Below, in pieces: positions 7,226 through 17,234 of a stretch of DNA of 64,000 nucleotides (position 1 is the first letter of the stretch; the number at the start of each line of letters is the position of its first letter). Where the stretch lies: assembly GCF_013201075.1 (NCBI RefSeq), contig NZ_CP053708.1, positions 3,539,501-3,603,500 of the forward strand. Direction: 5' to 3'. The stretch is from Lichenicola cladoniae. GTDB taxonomy: Bacteria; Pseudomonadota; Alphaproteobacteria; Acetobacterales; Acetobacteraceae. Made by a program: the position numbers and the translations under genes. The notes below the pieces were generated by a model. It had not been told where the DNA came from. It was given only the letters and a program-made list of their open reading frames with translations, and made no database searches.

Positions 7226-9013
7226 CTAGCGCTGGCGCGCGGCGCGGGTGAGCGGCGCCTGCACGGGCTGCGGCTTGGCGCCGAGACGGCTGAGCTCGGT
7301 GTCCGCCTGGGTGATGCCCTGACCACTCGCGCGCTGCAGCCACAGCCTGGCCTCCGCGACATCGGTTTCGCCGGCGAGACCTCGCGCCAGGTAGCGGCCG
7401 AGCATGAGTTGCGCCATCGCATGCCCGCGCTCGCCGGCCTGGCGGAAATACGACTGCGCCAGCATGCGGTTTTCCGGAACGTCATGACCGCCGCCATGCA
7501 TCGCGGCAGCCGAGAACGTCGCGCCGATGTGCCCCTGCTTCGCCGCACGGACGAACATCTCGAGCGCCGCGGGGTGATCGCGCGGGCCGCCACGACCGCT
7601 CAGCAGCATCTCCGCATAAGCCATCTCGGCATCGGGCAGGCCGGCATCGGCTGCCTTGGCGATCCATACCCGCCCCTCCTTGAGGTCGACCTCGACACCA
7701 CGACCCTCGGCCAACATCCGCCCGTACCAGTATTGGGCATTCACCACGCCATCCGCGGCGCGGCGTAGCCACAGCGCTGCCTGCCGGTCGTTGCGCTCGA
7801 CGCCGACACCCTCCGCCAGGCACACGCCGAAATTGAAGGCCGCGACCAGGTCACCGGTTTCGGCTGCCTTCTCGAACCGCTCCCGTGCATCGACGCGGTC
7901 CTGCTCGGTGCCGGACCCGCTCAGGACCAGGTTACCGAGATCGACATGGGCCAGCTGGTCGCCGCGCTCCGCCGAATGCCGGAACCACCGCGCCGCTTCC
8001 CCGGCATCCCGCTGCACGCCCGCACCGGTCAGATAGAGCAACCCGAGCGCACGCGCCGATGCGGCATGACCGGCCGCAGCCGCCCGGCCATACCAGCTTG
8101 CAGCCTCGGCGTAGTTCGGCGGCAGATCACCGCCGCGTGAATAGATGTCGCCGACCAGGGCGGCGGCTTCCGCGTCGCCGCCGAGCGCCGCCCGGCGCAG
8201 CCAGGACTCGCCCTTGGTGATGCTGCGTTCGACGCCGCGGCCTTCCATCAGCGCCAGGCCATATCTTGCCTCGCCCGACCGGACATGTCGTTCGGCCGCC
8301 TGGCGATAGAGGTCGACCGCCGCAGCGATGTCCTGTTTCACGCCAGCCCCGCGCTCGGTCATCACGCCGAGCAGATACAACGCCGTCCCGAGCCCGCCCT
8401 TGGCCGCCTTGGCCAGGCTCGATGCGGCCTGCTGCTGCCCTTCGGCGTCGAGAGCGTTGCGAAGCTTCGCGAGCGCCACGCCGAGATGCCCCTGCGGACA
8501 GCCGGCATCGGCTGACTTTCCGTACCAGACGTCGGCTTCGGCGAGGTCCCGCATCTCGGGCGGTCCGGAGGTGAGGATGTAGCCGAGCAGTGCCTGGCCG
8601 TCCGGAGATCCGGCATCCGCCGCGCGCCGCGCCCAGAGCGCCGCACGCTCGAAATCGGGCTTGGCTTCGTGCTGGTTGGGGCTAGGCGCGAACACCATGC
8701 CGCCGACGCTGGCGCCGACCACCAGTCCGAACAGATGCAGCGTGGCCAGCACCACCTGTGCCTCGACCCAGCCGGCCCCGGCGGCGCGCTCCATCCAGCG
8801 AGCGCCTTCCTCGCGGCTGACCGGGACCCCGGCACCGTCGAGATAGGCACGGCCGACACGGAACTGCGCCTCGGGAATACCCGCACCGGCGGCCGCGCTG
8901 AGCGGGGCGAAGGCGCGTCCGGCCTCGCCGGCCTCGATCAGGCTCACCGCGTAACGCAGCTTGGCGCGAGGTGAAAAGATCGAAGCGACGCGCTGGGTCA
9001 GAAAGTTAGCCAT
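7226..9013 (-). CDS. Sel1-repeat (TPR-like) protein
   Basis: A 595-residue protein made almost entirely of ~36-residue Sel1-like repeats, with recurring A-x-x-x-L-G-x-x-Y-x-x-G-x-G-V motifs such as 'GLLYLTGAGVQRDAGEAARW' and 'YGLALMEGRGVERS'. About 13 repeats can be counted. These solenoids act as protein-interaction scaffolds, often in envelope-associated pathways. No signal peptide is seen. The start at ATG 9013 (MANFLTQRV) is preferred because GAGG lies 5 bases upstream. It lies between the HlyD adaptor and the double glycosyltransferase on the same strand, so it may scaffold the secretion or glycosylation machinery. That role is inference. Confidence 0.88.
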   Translation of the reverse strand: MANFLTQRVASIFSPRAKLRYAVSLIEAGEAGRAFAPLSAAAGAGIPEAQFRVGRAYLDGAGVPVSREEGARWMERAAGAGWVEAQVVLATLHLFGLVVGASVGGMVFAPSPNQHEAKPDFERAALWARRAADAGSPDGQALLGYILTSGPPEMRDLAEADVWYGKSADAGCPQGHLGVALAKLRNALDAEGQQQAASSLAKAAKGGLGTALYLLGVMTERGAGVKQDIAAAVDLYRQAAERHVRSGEARYGLALMEGRGVERSITKGESWLRRAALGGDAEAAALVGDIYSRGGDLPPNYAEAASWYGRAAAAGHAASARALGLLYLTGAGVQRDAGEAARWFRHSAERGDQLAHVDLGNLVLSGSGTEQDRVDARERFEKAAETGDLVAAFNFGVCLAEGVGVERNDRQAALWLRRAADGVVNAQYWYGRMLAEGRGVEVDLKEGRVWIAKAADAGLPDAEMAYAEMLLSGRGGPRDHPAALEMFVRAAKQGHIGATFSAAAMHGGGHDVPENRMLAQSYFRQAGERGHAMAQLMLGRYLARGLAGETDVAEARLWLQRASGQGITQADTELSRLGAKPQPVQAPLTRAARQR

Positions 9014-9142
9014 CGGACCTCGCATCAGCCTTCGTGAACAAGAGGTCTGTGACGGTCCCGCATGCCACGAAGCCTGATCGGGCAATCATGCTTCGGGCAG
9101 TGCGGCGGCAGCCCGGACATGGACGGCATCCGGGCGAACCGA

Positions 9143-10591
9143 TCAGCCTGGGTCACGCATTCCTTCGGTCGCGGTCGGGATGACCGTGCTCAACAGGAAC
9201 TGCAGGATGGTCCGCTTGCCGACATTGATGTCCGCCGCAACGAGCATGCCGGGCGTCGGCTTGAAGAACTTCGGCACGTTATGCAGCGTGTATTTATCGA
9301 TGCGTATCCGGACCCGATAGAACGACGTGGCACTGCCGCCCGGCGTCGTCAGCCCGTTCGCCGGCGCACTGGCGGAGGACGCCTCCGTCTGATCCTGCGA
9401 GAACGTATTGGCGCTGATGTTGGTGACCGTGCCGACGGCACCGCCATACTGCGTGTAGGAGAACGTCTGGAACTTGATGTTGGCGGTGTCGCCGACCCTT
9501 ACGTAACCGGCGTCGTCGGCACTGAGCCTCGCTTCGATCTGAAGCGGCGCATCGAGTGGGATCAGCGTTATGAACTGCTGGGCGGCACTGATGACCGATC
9601 CGGTGGAAACCCTTGCGATGTTCAGCACCACGGCATCCCGATCCGCGGTCATGACGTTCAGGGCGCTGGCCATATTGGCTTTCGTGTAGGAGCCGCTCGC
9701 ATCGAACAGCTTGCGCTGCGCGTCGGTCAGGTCCTGATACGTCTGTGCCTTGCTGCTCTGCACATACTCGTCACGCTCGGCGACCATCGCGTTCAGCTTG
9801 TTGCGGGCCGAGGTGGCGCTCTGCTGCGAGGTCAGCTGCGAGCGCTCGACTTCCATCAGATCGTCCTGCGACGCCAGTGAGTTCAGACGGCTGCCGACCT
9901 GGTCCCTCTGGAGCTGGACCCGCATGTTGTGCACGTCGGACGCCACCTTGACGCGTCCCGCATACATCGCAGCACTCGCCTGGTAGCCGACCAGGTCGCT
10001 CTGCAGTCCGGCGATCTGCTGGTCGTAGTCGGTCAGCTTGGCAATGTTCTGGGATTTGCGGCGCAGGAAGATGGCTTCCTGCTGGGTCGAGGCGGGGTTC
10101 TTCGGATCGACCACGTAATCCTTTCCCGACACCTCGGCAGTCAGACGATCGACCTCGGCCTGGAAGCTCTGGGTCTGGCCCAGCAGGTTGGTGACATCGG
10201 CATTCGAGACGGTCGGATCCAGGTGGGCAAGAGCCTGACCCTTGTGAACGACGTCGCCTTCGCGAACATCGATCGAACGGATGATCGAGGTCACGAGCGG
10301 CTGTACGACCATGGTCGGAACCGTGGGCACGAGTGCGCCGGGGGCTGTCGCGACCCGATCGATCGGGAACAGCGCGAGCACCAGCATGCCGGCCAGCGAC
10401 ATCGAGGAAATGATCCAGGTGATGTAGCGGGCAGACGGCGTCGGAGGCATCGATGCGATAGCGGCACTGGGGGAATGGAATTCCAGCAGTGCGGGAGGCA
10501 TGTCGTCGTCGTTGCGACGCTTGCGAACGGCGAGCTTGCGGCCGGGAGTTTCGCCCGGGCCCTGGGTGACGAGATCGGTAGAGCCGCTCAT
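9143..10591 (-). CDS. HlyD-family periplasmic adaptor of a type I secretion system
   Basis: About 482 residues from ATG 10591 (MSGSTDLVTQG) with a GGGAGA ribosome site. A cytoplasmic tail (~1-60) is followed by one membrane segment (WIISSMSLAGMLVLALFPI), a biotinyl-lipoyl-like half-motif (VVQPLVTSIIRSIDVREGDVVHKGQALAHLDPT), a long coiled coil rich in Q, E and K, and a C-terminal beta-barrel region with the second lipoyl half. It bridges the inner-membrane ABC exporter to an outer-membrane TolC-like channel, which is not in this window. The start codon lies 2 bp after the stop of the ABC transporter, so the two are cotranscribed. Confidence 0.9.
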   Translation of the reverse strand: MSGSTDLVTQGPGETPGRKLAVRKRRNDDDMPPALLEFHSPSAAIASMPPTPSARYITWIISSMSLAGMLVLALFPIDRVATAPGALVPTVPTMVVQPLVTSIIRSIDVREGDVVHKGQALAHLDPTVSNADVTNLLGQTQSFQAEVDRLTAEVSGKDYVVDPKNPASTQQEAIFLRRKSQNIAKLTDYDQQIAGLQSDLVGYQASAAMYAGRVKVASDVHNMRVQLQRDQVGSRLNSLASQDDLMEVERSQLTSQQSATSARNKLNAMVAERDEYVQSSKAQTYQDLTDAQRKLFDASGSYTKANMASALNVMTADRDAVVLNIARVSTGSVISAAQQFITLIPLDAPLQIEARLSADDAGYVRVGDTANIKFQTFSYTQYGGAVGTVTNISANTFSQDQTEASSASAPANGLTTPGGSATSFYRVRIRIDKYTLHNVPKFFKPTPGMLVAADINVGKRTILQFLLSTVIPTATEGMRDPG

Positions 10592-10593
10592 GG

Positions 10594-12861
10594 TCAATCT
10601 CCCTCGGCGAGCATGGGAGCCGGGCCGGCATTGCGGTCCGGGTTCATGTGGCGATTCTGCTGCAGCCAGAGCTGGCGATAGATGGCGCAACGCTCGACCA
10701 GCACGTTATGCGGGGCGATGTCGTCCACCTTGCCCATTTCCATGACCAGGATCTGGTCGCAATCTACCAACGACGAGAGACGGTGGGACACGATGACCAT
10801 CGTCCGACCCTTGCCGATACGCTGCAGGTTCGCGTTGACCAGCGCCTCGCTCTCCGGATCGAGCGCCGAGGTGGCCTCGTCCAGGATCAGCAGCCGCGGA
10901 TCGGAGATCAGTGCGCGGGCGATCGCCAGGCGCTGCTTCTGGCCACCGGAGATGTTGGTCGAGCCTTCCTCGATGAAGGTCTCGTAGCCGGCCGGCATGC
11001 GCTCGATGAACTCCTCGGCGCCCGCAAGTCTTGCCGCCTGAACCACGTCGTCCAGGGTCAGTCCGGGACGGCCGGCGGTGATGTTGTCGCGGATGGTGCC
11101 GCGGAACAGGAAGTTGTCCTGCAGCACCACGCCGAACGAGCGGCGCAGATGGTTCAGGTTGATCTCGCGCATGTCGATGCCGTCGAGCTTCAGGTAGCCG
11201 GTATAGTTCCGGCTTACGCCCTGCAGCAGGCGGGTGAGGGTCGACTTGCCCGAGCCGCTTCGGCCGACCACGCCCAGCATGGTACCGGCCGGGATCTCGA
11301 AGTCGACGCCGTCCAGCGCCTTGGTCGGCGAACCCGGATAGGCGAAGTTCACGTCGATGAACGACAGCGCGCCCTGGATCTTGGGCCGCATGCCGGTGGT
11401 CAGCGCCTTGGTCTCGGTCGGGTTGTTCAGCACCGAGCCGGCCTGCTCGAGCGACGACCGGACCTCGGTGAAATCCTCGAGCAGGCGGGCGAAGCCGACC
11501 AGCGGCGAGGCCACGCGCCCACCGAGCATCATGAACGCGACCAGGCCACCGGCGCCGACGGCACCGCCGGTGGTGTCGCTCAGCGCCAGATAGGCACCGA
11601 CCAGCAGCACGCCGCGGCTGATGAACATCTCGATCGGCATGATGATGGTCTGCGGCCAGTTGCTCATGCGGCCGGCTGCGAGCTTCCAGCGGGTGACCTC
11701 GGCGGTCTTCTCGTCCCACTCCTGGCGACGGGCCGGCTCGAGCGCCAGCGTCTTGAGCGTGCGGATACCGGCGATGGATTCGTAGAGCACCGCGCCGCGC
11801 GCCATCTCGGCACCGGTTACGCGCCCGACATAGTAGGCGACCGGGCCCATGAAAATGACCACGATCAGTCCGATCGCTCCGGCGGCGGCGAGCACCATCC
11901 AGGCCAGGGTCGCGTTCAGGAAGAACAGGAACGGCAGGATCAGCACCAGCGTGAACATGTCCAGGAAGGTGCGCAGCAGCGACCCGGTCATGAAGTCGCG
12001 GACCTTGTAGATCGCCATGACCCGGCCGATCACGTTACCGGCCTGCTGCCGCTCGAAATATTCCAGCGGCAGGGACAGCAGCCGGTTGAAGATGTGGATG
12101 CTGATCCGGCTGTCGATGCGGGCCGTCATGACCAGCACCAGCTCGCGCCGGGCATAGCTCAGCAGGGTCTCGTAGAAGGTGATGGTGATCATGATCATCA
12201 CGATCGAGAATAAGGTCGCCATTGAATGCTGGCCGATGACCTTGTTGATGACCTGCATGATGATCAGGGCGGGCAGGATGGTCAGCACCGACAGCACCAT
12301 CGAGGCCAGCGCGATGTCGCGGAGCGACTTCTTCTCGCGCATCACGACCCGGGTCAGCCAGCGGATGTCGACCGGCGACTCGGACTCCGCCTGGGTGCGG
12401 GAACGGCGGATCAGCAGGACGTCGCCGGTCCAGACCTGCGACAGCCGCAGCTCGTCCACGGCGACCAACGGATCGCCCTCGTCGCCCATCGGGTCGCGCA
12501 GCCAGACCACGCCGCGCGAATAATCGGCGGAGATGAAAAGGCCTGCGGAGCCGTCCTTGAACATGAGGACGACCGGCGGGGTGTTGAACATGCGGAGCAG
12601 GTAGCGCCACTTCAGGTGCATCCCCTTGGCGACCATGCCCTGGTCGTCCAGCCAGCGCACAAGCGTGGCGGGCGACGGCGACGGCTCGTTCGGCTCGGCC
12701 CGGAACGTCTTCGGGTCGAGCTCTACACCGTGATATTTCGACGCCGCCATGACCGCGCGAAGCCGGACCAGCAGGGGCTCGGGCATCTTGGCAGTGTGCC
12801 CCGCAGCAGGCGCATCCGGCGGAATGCCGAGGTCACCAGCATTTTCGTCGCGTTGATCCAC
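10594..12861 (-). CDS. Type I secretion ABC transporter with degenerate C39-like domain
   Basis: 755 residues starting at GTG 12861 with AAGGAG five bases upstream. Residues ~25-160 form a C39-peptidase-like domain lacking the catalytic cysteine (RLRAVMAASKYHG where active enzymes have Cys). This is the HlyB-like CLD type, which binds but does not cleave the substrate. Residues ~180-460 carry six membrane helices. Residues ~500-730 hold the ATPase with Walker A (GRSGSGKST), signature (SGGQKQR) and Walker B (LLILDEATSALD). It exports an unfolded protein with a C-terminal signal together with the HlyD protein just downstream. No obvious intact substrate gene is adjacent. Confidence 0.92.
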   Translation of the reverse strand: MDQRDENAGDLGIPPDAPAAGHTAKMPEPLLVRLRAVMAASKYHGVELDPKTFRAEPNEPSPSPATLVRWLDDQGMVAKGMHLKWRYLLRMFNTPPVVLMFKDGSAGLFISADYSRGVVWLRDPMGDEGDPLVAVDELRLSQVWTGDVLLIRRSRTQAESESPVDIRWLTRVVMREKKSLRDIALASMVLSVLTILPALIIMQVINKVIGQHSMATLFSIVMIMITITFYETLLSYARRELVLVMTARIDSRISIHIFNRLLSLPLEYFERQQAGNVIGRVMAIYKVRDFMTGSLLRTFLDMFTLVLILPFLFFLNATLAWMVLAAAGAIGLIVVIFMGPVAYYVGRVTGAEMARGAVLYESIAGIRTLKTLALEPARRQEWDEKTAEVTRWKLAAGRMSNWPQTIIMPIEMFISRGVLLVGAYLALSDTTGGAVGAGGLVAFMMLGGRVASPLVGFARLLEDFTEVRSSLEQAGSVLNNPTETKALTTGMRPKIQGALSFIDVNFAYPGSPTKALDGVDFEIPAGTMLGVVGRSGSGKSTLTRLLQGVSRNYTGYLKLDGIDMREINLNHLRRSFGVVLQDNFLFRGTIRDNITAGRPGLTLDDVVQAARLAGAEEFIERMPAGYETFIEEGSTNISGGQKQRLAIARALISDPRLLILDEATSALDPESEALVNANLQRIGKGRTMVIVSHRLSSLVDCDQILVMEMGKVDDIAPHNVLVERCAIYRQLWLQQNRHMNPDRNAGPAPMLAEGD

Positions 12862-12988
12862 AGGATCTCCTTCGTCAGGTCGCCGCCGGGTTCAGGACCC
12901 TCCCCGAGCGGTAGGCGCAGCTGCCACGTGTGTGGCCAAGAGCAACAACCATAGCATGCAATAGCCTGAAAACGGATGAATTTGTTCC

Positions 12989-13423
12989 CTACGGCTGCTC
13001 CAGTCGGAACAGTGCCGAAACCAACCTGTCGTCCGTCGCCAACCGCCTGAAACCGCTCTCGGCCGACACCGACATCACCAGCAGAACCCGGCGAAACAAT
13101 GGCAGTGTTCCGCGTGCGCGCTGCTGGAACAGCTCCGACAGCAACACCGCGAGCGCTGGCCGGGCGACGCAGCAGGCACAACCGCTAGCATGTCCGGCTA
13201 TCGGGCCGCTGGCCGAGCTAGCCACCCGGTTCGATGGCGGAACCCTGACAGCCGCCCAGCCCTCGGCCGGCAGCGACAACGCTGCCCGGTCCGCCACGCT
13301 CGCCACCAGCACGGTCGACCCGTCGGCCTCGGCCGCGAGGGCCGGGGGTCGCCCGATCGAACCGCGCCAGCCCGCTCCGGGAACCGTCACGATCCTCAGA
13401 GAAATGCGCGCATCGGGCAGCAT
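12989..13423 (-). CDS. G3E/CobW-like protein lacking the P-loop
   Basis: 144 residues from ATG 13423 (MLPDARISLRIVTVPG), with GGGAGG six bases upstream. The middle carries 'GCACCVARPALAVLL', matching the CxCC metal-binding motif of G3E GTPases (CICCTVRGDL in the CobW protein at 39.4 kb). It is followed by 'LPLFRRVLLVMSV', equivalent to the strand after that motif. Walker A and the guanine-specificity NKxD motif are absent, and the position of the P-loop reads VPGAGWRGSIG. It is divergent from metH and 127 bp upstream of the secretion transporter. It may be a metal-handling relic or partner. The function is unknown. Confidence 0.6.
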   Translation of the reverse strand: MLPDARISLRIVTVPGAGWRGSIGRPPALAAEADGSTVLVASVADRAALSLPAEGWAAVRVPPSNRVASSASGPIAGHASGCACCVARPALAVLLSELFQQRARGTLPLFRRVLLVMSVSAESGFRRLATDDRLVSALFRLEQP

Positions 13424-13608
13424 CGGCCGCCTCCCTGTCGGTTCGGGCATCGTTTGGCGCCCATCACGCTGGTCATATGTGCAGCCGGGGCGACTGGACA
13501 CGGGGCAACAGCCTTGTGAGAACCAAGGCCGCCCTATCTATCAGTGATGGCCTGTCGACCGCGACGTGCCGCACCATCGTAGCGACCGCTTCAGCCCGAC
13601 AGGATACC

Positions 13609-16600
13609 ATGGCTCGACCCCATCTCCTCGACGCCCTCCGGGACCAGGTGCTGCTCTGCGATGGCGGCATGGGCTCGCGCGTGCAGATGCTCGATCTCGA
13701 TGTCGAGCGCGACTACTGGGACCGCGAGAACTGCACCGAGGTGCTCAACCTGTCCCGCCCCGAACTGGTCCGCGACATCCATCGCGGCTACTTCGAGGCC
13801 GGCGCCGACATGGTCGAGACCAACAGCTTCGGCGGCTCGCCGATCACCCTGGCCGAATTCGACCTCGGCGATCGCACTCACGAGATCAACCGGATCGCCG
13901 GCGAGCTGGCCCGCGAGGCCGCCGACAGCTTCTCCGACGGCCGCCACCGCTATGTGGTCGGCTCGATCGGGCCCGGCACCAAGCTGCCGTCGCTCGGCAA
14001 CATCGCCTATGACCCGCTGGAAGCGGCGCTGGCGGAGCAGTGCCGCGGGCTGATCGCCGGCGGCGTCGACGCGCTGCTGATCGAAACCTGCCAGGACACG
14101 CTGCAGATCAAGGCGGCGGTGAACGGCGCCAAGCTCGCCCGCCTCGAAGCCGGTACCGACACGCCGATTTTCGTGCAGGTGACGGTCGAGACCACCGGCA
14201 CGCTGCTGGTCGGTCCGGACATCGCGGCGGCGGCCACCACCATCCACGCGCTCGACGTGCCGTTGATCGGGCTGAACTGCGCCACCGGGCCGCAGGAGAT
14301 GTCGGAGCATGTTCGGTGGCTCGCCGCCAACTGGCCCGGCCTGCTGTCGGTACAGCCCAATGCCGGCCTGCCCGAGCTGGTCGATGGTGCCACCTACTAT
14401 CCGCTGTCGCCGGCCGAGATGGCGAGCTGGGTCGAGCGCTTCATCAACGAGGACGGGCTCAACCTGATCGGCGGCTGCTGCGGCACCGGCACCGACCATA
14501 TCCAGGCACTGGACTCGATGCTCCGCCGTCGCGCCGGGTCGAGCCGCCGGCCCGCGCCGACCCTGCGCCGCCCGGTCTGGATCCCGTCGGTCGCCAGCCT
14601 GTACAGCCAGACCCCGTTGCGCCAGGAGAACAGCTACTTCTCGATCGGCGAGCGCTGCAACGCGAACGGCTCCCGCAAGTGGCGCGAGCTGCAGGAGAAT
14701 GCCGACTGGGACGGCTGCGTCGCGGTCGGGCGCGAGCAGGCCGAGGAAGGCTCGAATGCGCTCGACGTGTGCACCGCCTTCGTCGGGCGCGACGAGATCA
14801 TGGAGATGGACGAGGTGATCCGCCGCTTCACCAGCTCGGTGAACGCGCCGCTGGTGATCGACAGCACCGAGACGCCGGTGCTCGAGAGCGCACTCAAGCT
14901 GCATGGCGGCAAGGCGATCATCAACTCGATCAATTTCGAGGATGGCGAAGCGCCGGCGACCGACCGGCTGGTGCTGGCCCGCAAGTTCGGCGCGGCCGTT
15001 ATCGCGCTCACCATCGACGAGGTCGGGATGGCGAAAACCCCCGAGGAGAAGCTTCGCATTGCCGAGCGCCTGGTCGCGTTCGCCTGCGACAAGCACGGGT
15101 TGCCGCAATCCGACCTGATGATCGATCCGCTGACCTTCACCGTGGCCACCGGCAACGAGGATGACCGCAAGCTCGGCGCCTGGACGCTGGAGGGGATCCG
15201 GTTGATCCGCGACCGCTTCCCCGACATCCAGATCATTCTCGGCCTGTCAAACATCTCGTTCGGACTCAATCCGGCGGCACGCGCGGTGCTGAACTCGGTG
15301 TTCCTCGATCTTGCCGTCAAGGCCGGCATGTCCGGGGCGATCGTGCATGTCAGCAAGATCCGGCCACTGCACCTGATCGCGCCGGAGGAGGTGCAGGTCG
15401 CCAACGACCTGATCTTCGATCGCCGACGCGAGGATTACGATCCGCTGAAGCGGCTGCTGGAGCTGTTCGCCGACCGCAAGGCTTCCGAGGCCACCAAGAA
15501 GGTACGGGCCGAGACGGTCGAGGGGCGGCTGCGCGACCGGATCGTCGACGGTGACCGCAAGGGGCTGGAAGCCGAGCTCGACGAGGCGATGGCGAAGATG
15601 CCGCCGTTGGAGATCATCAACACGATCCTGCTCGACGGTATGAAGATCGTCGGCGAGCTGTTCGGCTCGGGCAAGATGCAGCTCCCGTTCGTGCTGCAGT
15701 CTGCCGAAACCATGAAGGCGTCGGTGGCGCATCTCGAACCGCACATGGAGCGAAAGGAAGGCCAGCAGCGCGGAACCATCGTGCTGGCAACGGTCAAGGG
15801 CGACGTTCACGACATCGGCAAGAACCTGGTCGACATCATCCTGACCAACAACGGCTACAGGGTCTGGAACCTCGGCATCAAGGTGCCGCTGGCCGACATG
15901 ATCGCCGCCGCCCGCGAGCATAAGGCGGACGCGATCGGCATGTCCGGGCTACTGGTGAAGTCGACCGTGGTGATGCGCGAGAACCTCATGGAAATGGCGC
16001 GCCAGGGGCTCGATGTCCCGGTGCTGCTCGGTGGTGCGGCGCTGACCCGCAATTATGTCGAGGAAGAATGCGTCGCCGCCTACACCGGCACCGACGGCGG
16101 GGTCGGCCGGGTCGCCTATGCACGCGATGCGTTTGACGGGCTGACGCTGATGGACAAGGTGGCGACCGGCCAGTTCGAGGATTATCTCAGCGCCATCCAG
16201 TCACGCCGCAAGGGCAAAGCCCGGGTGAACAAGCGGGCTCCGGAACAGGCGGAGTCGCGTGGGTTCCAGCCGGTAGATGCCGCAGCTGCGACGTTGCGAC
16301 GGCGGCGGCTGAACGACGGGGTCGAGGTGCCGGCGCCGCCGTTCTGGGGGCCGCGCGTGGTGCAGGCGACGCCGAATGCGGTGATCCCCTTCCTTAACGA
16401 GCGCAGCCTCTATCAATTCCAGTGGGGCTTCCGGAAACAGGGACGCTCGCTGGACGACTTCCTGGGCTGGGCCAAGCAGGAACTGCGTCCGGTGATGAAG
16501 CGCATGCTGGCCCTGTGCGCCGAGCAGGACATCCTGAAGCCGCAGGCGATCTACGGGTATTGGAAAGCGGCCGGCGACGGCAACGACCTGATCCTGTTCG

Positions 16601-17124
16601 AGCCGGACGGCACCACCGAGGCGGCGCGCTTCTCCCTGCCCCGGCAGCCGCGCGAGGACGGCGCATGCATCGCGGATTTCGTGCGCGACATCGGCGATGG
16701 CGGCGCCGACGGGCGCGACGTCATCGGGTTGCAGGTGGTGACGGTAGGCCAGAAGGCGTCCGACGTGGCGCGGGTCTGGTTCGAGGATAATCGTTACCAG
16801 GACTACCTCTATCTGCACGGATTATCGGTCGAAATGGCCGAGGCGATGGCGGAATACACACACAAGCGGATGCGCGCCGAACTCGGCTTTGCCGCCGAGG
16901 ACGACCGTGACATGGACAAGCTGCTGTCCCAGGGATATCGCGGCTCGCGCTACTCCTACGGCTATCCGGCCTGCCCGAAACTCGAGGACCAGGAGCCGCT
17001 GCTGCGGCTGCTCGACGCGAGCCGGGTCGGGGTGTCGCTGTCGGACGAATGGCAGCTGCATCCGGAGCAATCGACCAGCGCTCTGGTGATCTTCAACCGG
17101 GAGGCAAAGTACTTTTCCATCTGA
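13609..17124 (+). CDS. metH: Cobalamin-dependent methionine synthase
   Basis: 1,171 residues, full length for MetH. It transfers a methyl group from 5-methyltetrahydrofolate to homocysteine via methylcobalamin. Domains in order: homocysteine-binding (~1-310, zinc cysteines in GGCCGTGTDH and LNCATG), pterin-binding (~340-610), the cap and B12 domain (~640-890, with cobalt-ligand motif DVHDIGKN), and the AdoMet reactivation domain (~900-1171, YGYPACPKLED). The ATG at 13609 is chosen because AGGATACC lies directly upstream and the family N-terminus (LLDALRDQVLLCDGGMGS) follows at once. The pterin domain is somewhat divergent (ERCNANGSRKW). No SAM or B12 riboswitch was recognised upstream. Confidence 0.97.
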   Translation: MARPHLLDALRDQVLLCDGGMGSRVQMLDLDVERDYWDRENCTEVLNLSRPELVRDIHRGYFEAGADMVETNSFGGSPITLAEFDLGDRTHEINRIAGELAREAADSFSDGRHRYVVGSIGPGTKLPSLGNIAYDPLEAALAEQCRGLIAGGVDALLIETCQDTLQIKAAVNGAKLARLEAGTDTPIFVQVTVETTGTLLVGPDIAAAATTIHALDVPLIGLNCATGPQEMSEHVRWLAANWPGLLSVQPNAGLPELVDGATYYPLSPAEMASWVERFINEDGLNLIGGCCGTGTDHIQALDSMLRRRAGSSRRPAPTLRRPVWIPSVASLYSQTPLRQENSYFSIGERCNANGSRKWRELQENADWDGCVAVGREQAEEGSNALDVCTAFVGRDEIMEMDEVIRRFTSSVNAPLVIDSTETPVLESALKLHGGKAIINSINFEDGEAPATDRLVLARKFGAAVIALTIDEVGMAKTPEEKLRIAERLVAFACDKHGLPQSDLMIDPLTFTVATGNEDDRKLGAWTLEGIRLIRDRFPDIQIILGLSNISFGLNPAARAVLNSVFLDLAVKAGMSGAIVHVSKIRPLHLIAPEEVQVANDLIFDRRREDYDPLKRLLELFADRKASEATKKVRAETVEGRLRDRIVDGDRKGLEAELDEAMAKMPPLEIINTILLDGMKIVGELFGSGKMQLPFVLQSAETMKASVAHLEPHMERKEGQQRGTIVLATVKGDVHDIGKNLVDIILTNNGYRVWNLGIKVPLADMIAAAREHKADAIGMSGLLVKSTVVMRENLMEMARQGLDVPVLLGGAALTRNYVEEECVAAYTGTDGGVGRVAYARDAFDGLTLMDKVATGQFEDYLSAIQSRRKGKARVNKRAPEQAESRGFQPVDAAAATLRRRRLNDGVEVPAPPFWGPRVVQATPNAVIPFLNERSLYQFQWGFRKQGRSLDDFLGWAKQELRPVMKRMLALCAEQDILKPQAIYGYWKAAGDGNDLILFEPDGTTEAARFSLPRQPREDGACIADFVRDIGDGGADGRDVIGLQVVTVGQKASDVARVWFEDNRYQDYLYLHGLSVEMAEAMAEYTHKRMRAELGFAAEDDRDMDKLLSQGYRGSRYSYGYPACPKLEDQEPLLRLLDASRVGVSLSDEWQLHPEQSTSALVIFNREAKYFSI

Positions 17125-17234
17125 CCGGATCGCGAGTTCGGCCACTAACGTTTTGTTAGAATTTCGTTGCGTATCGGTTATGACAGACGCTATGGTTTCC
17201 TTGATGGCGCGTTCCCATCGAGGAAGGCACGACC

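Noticed and set aside
13424-13608. Possible SAM or cobalamin riboswitch before metH
   Set aside because: I could not find the B12-box, SAM-II or SAH conserved cores in the 185 bp upstream. A covariance-model scan (Rfam) would decide.
13591-15108. A 505-codon minus-strand frame opposite metH
   Set aside because: It is an antisense artefact of GC-rich codon usage; metH motifs are unambiguous.
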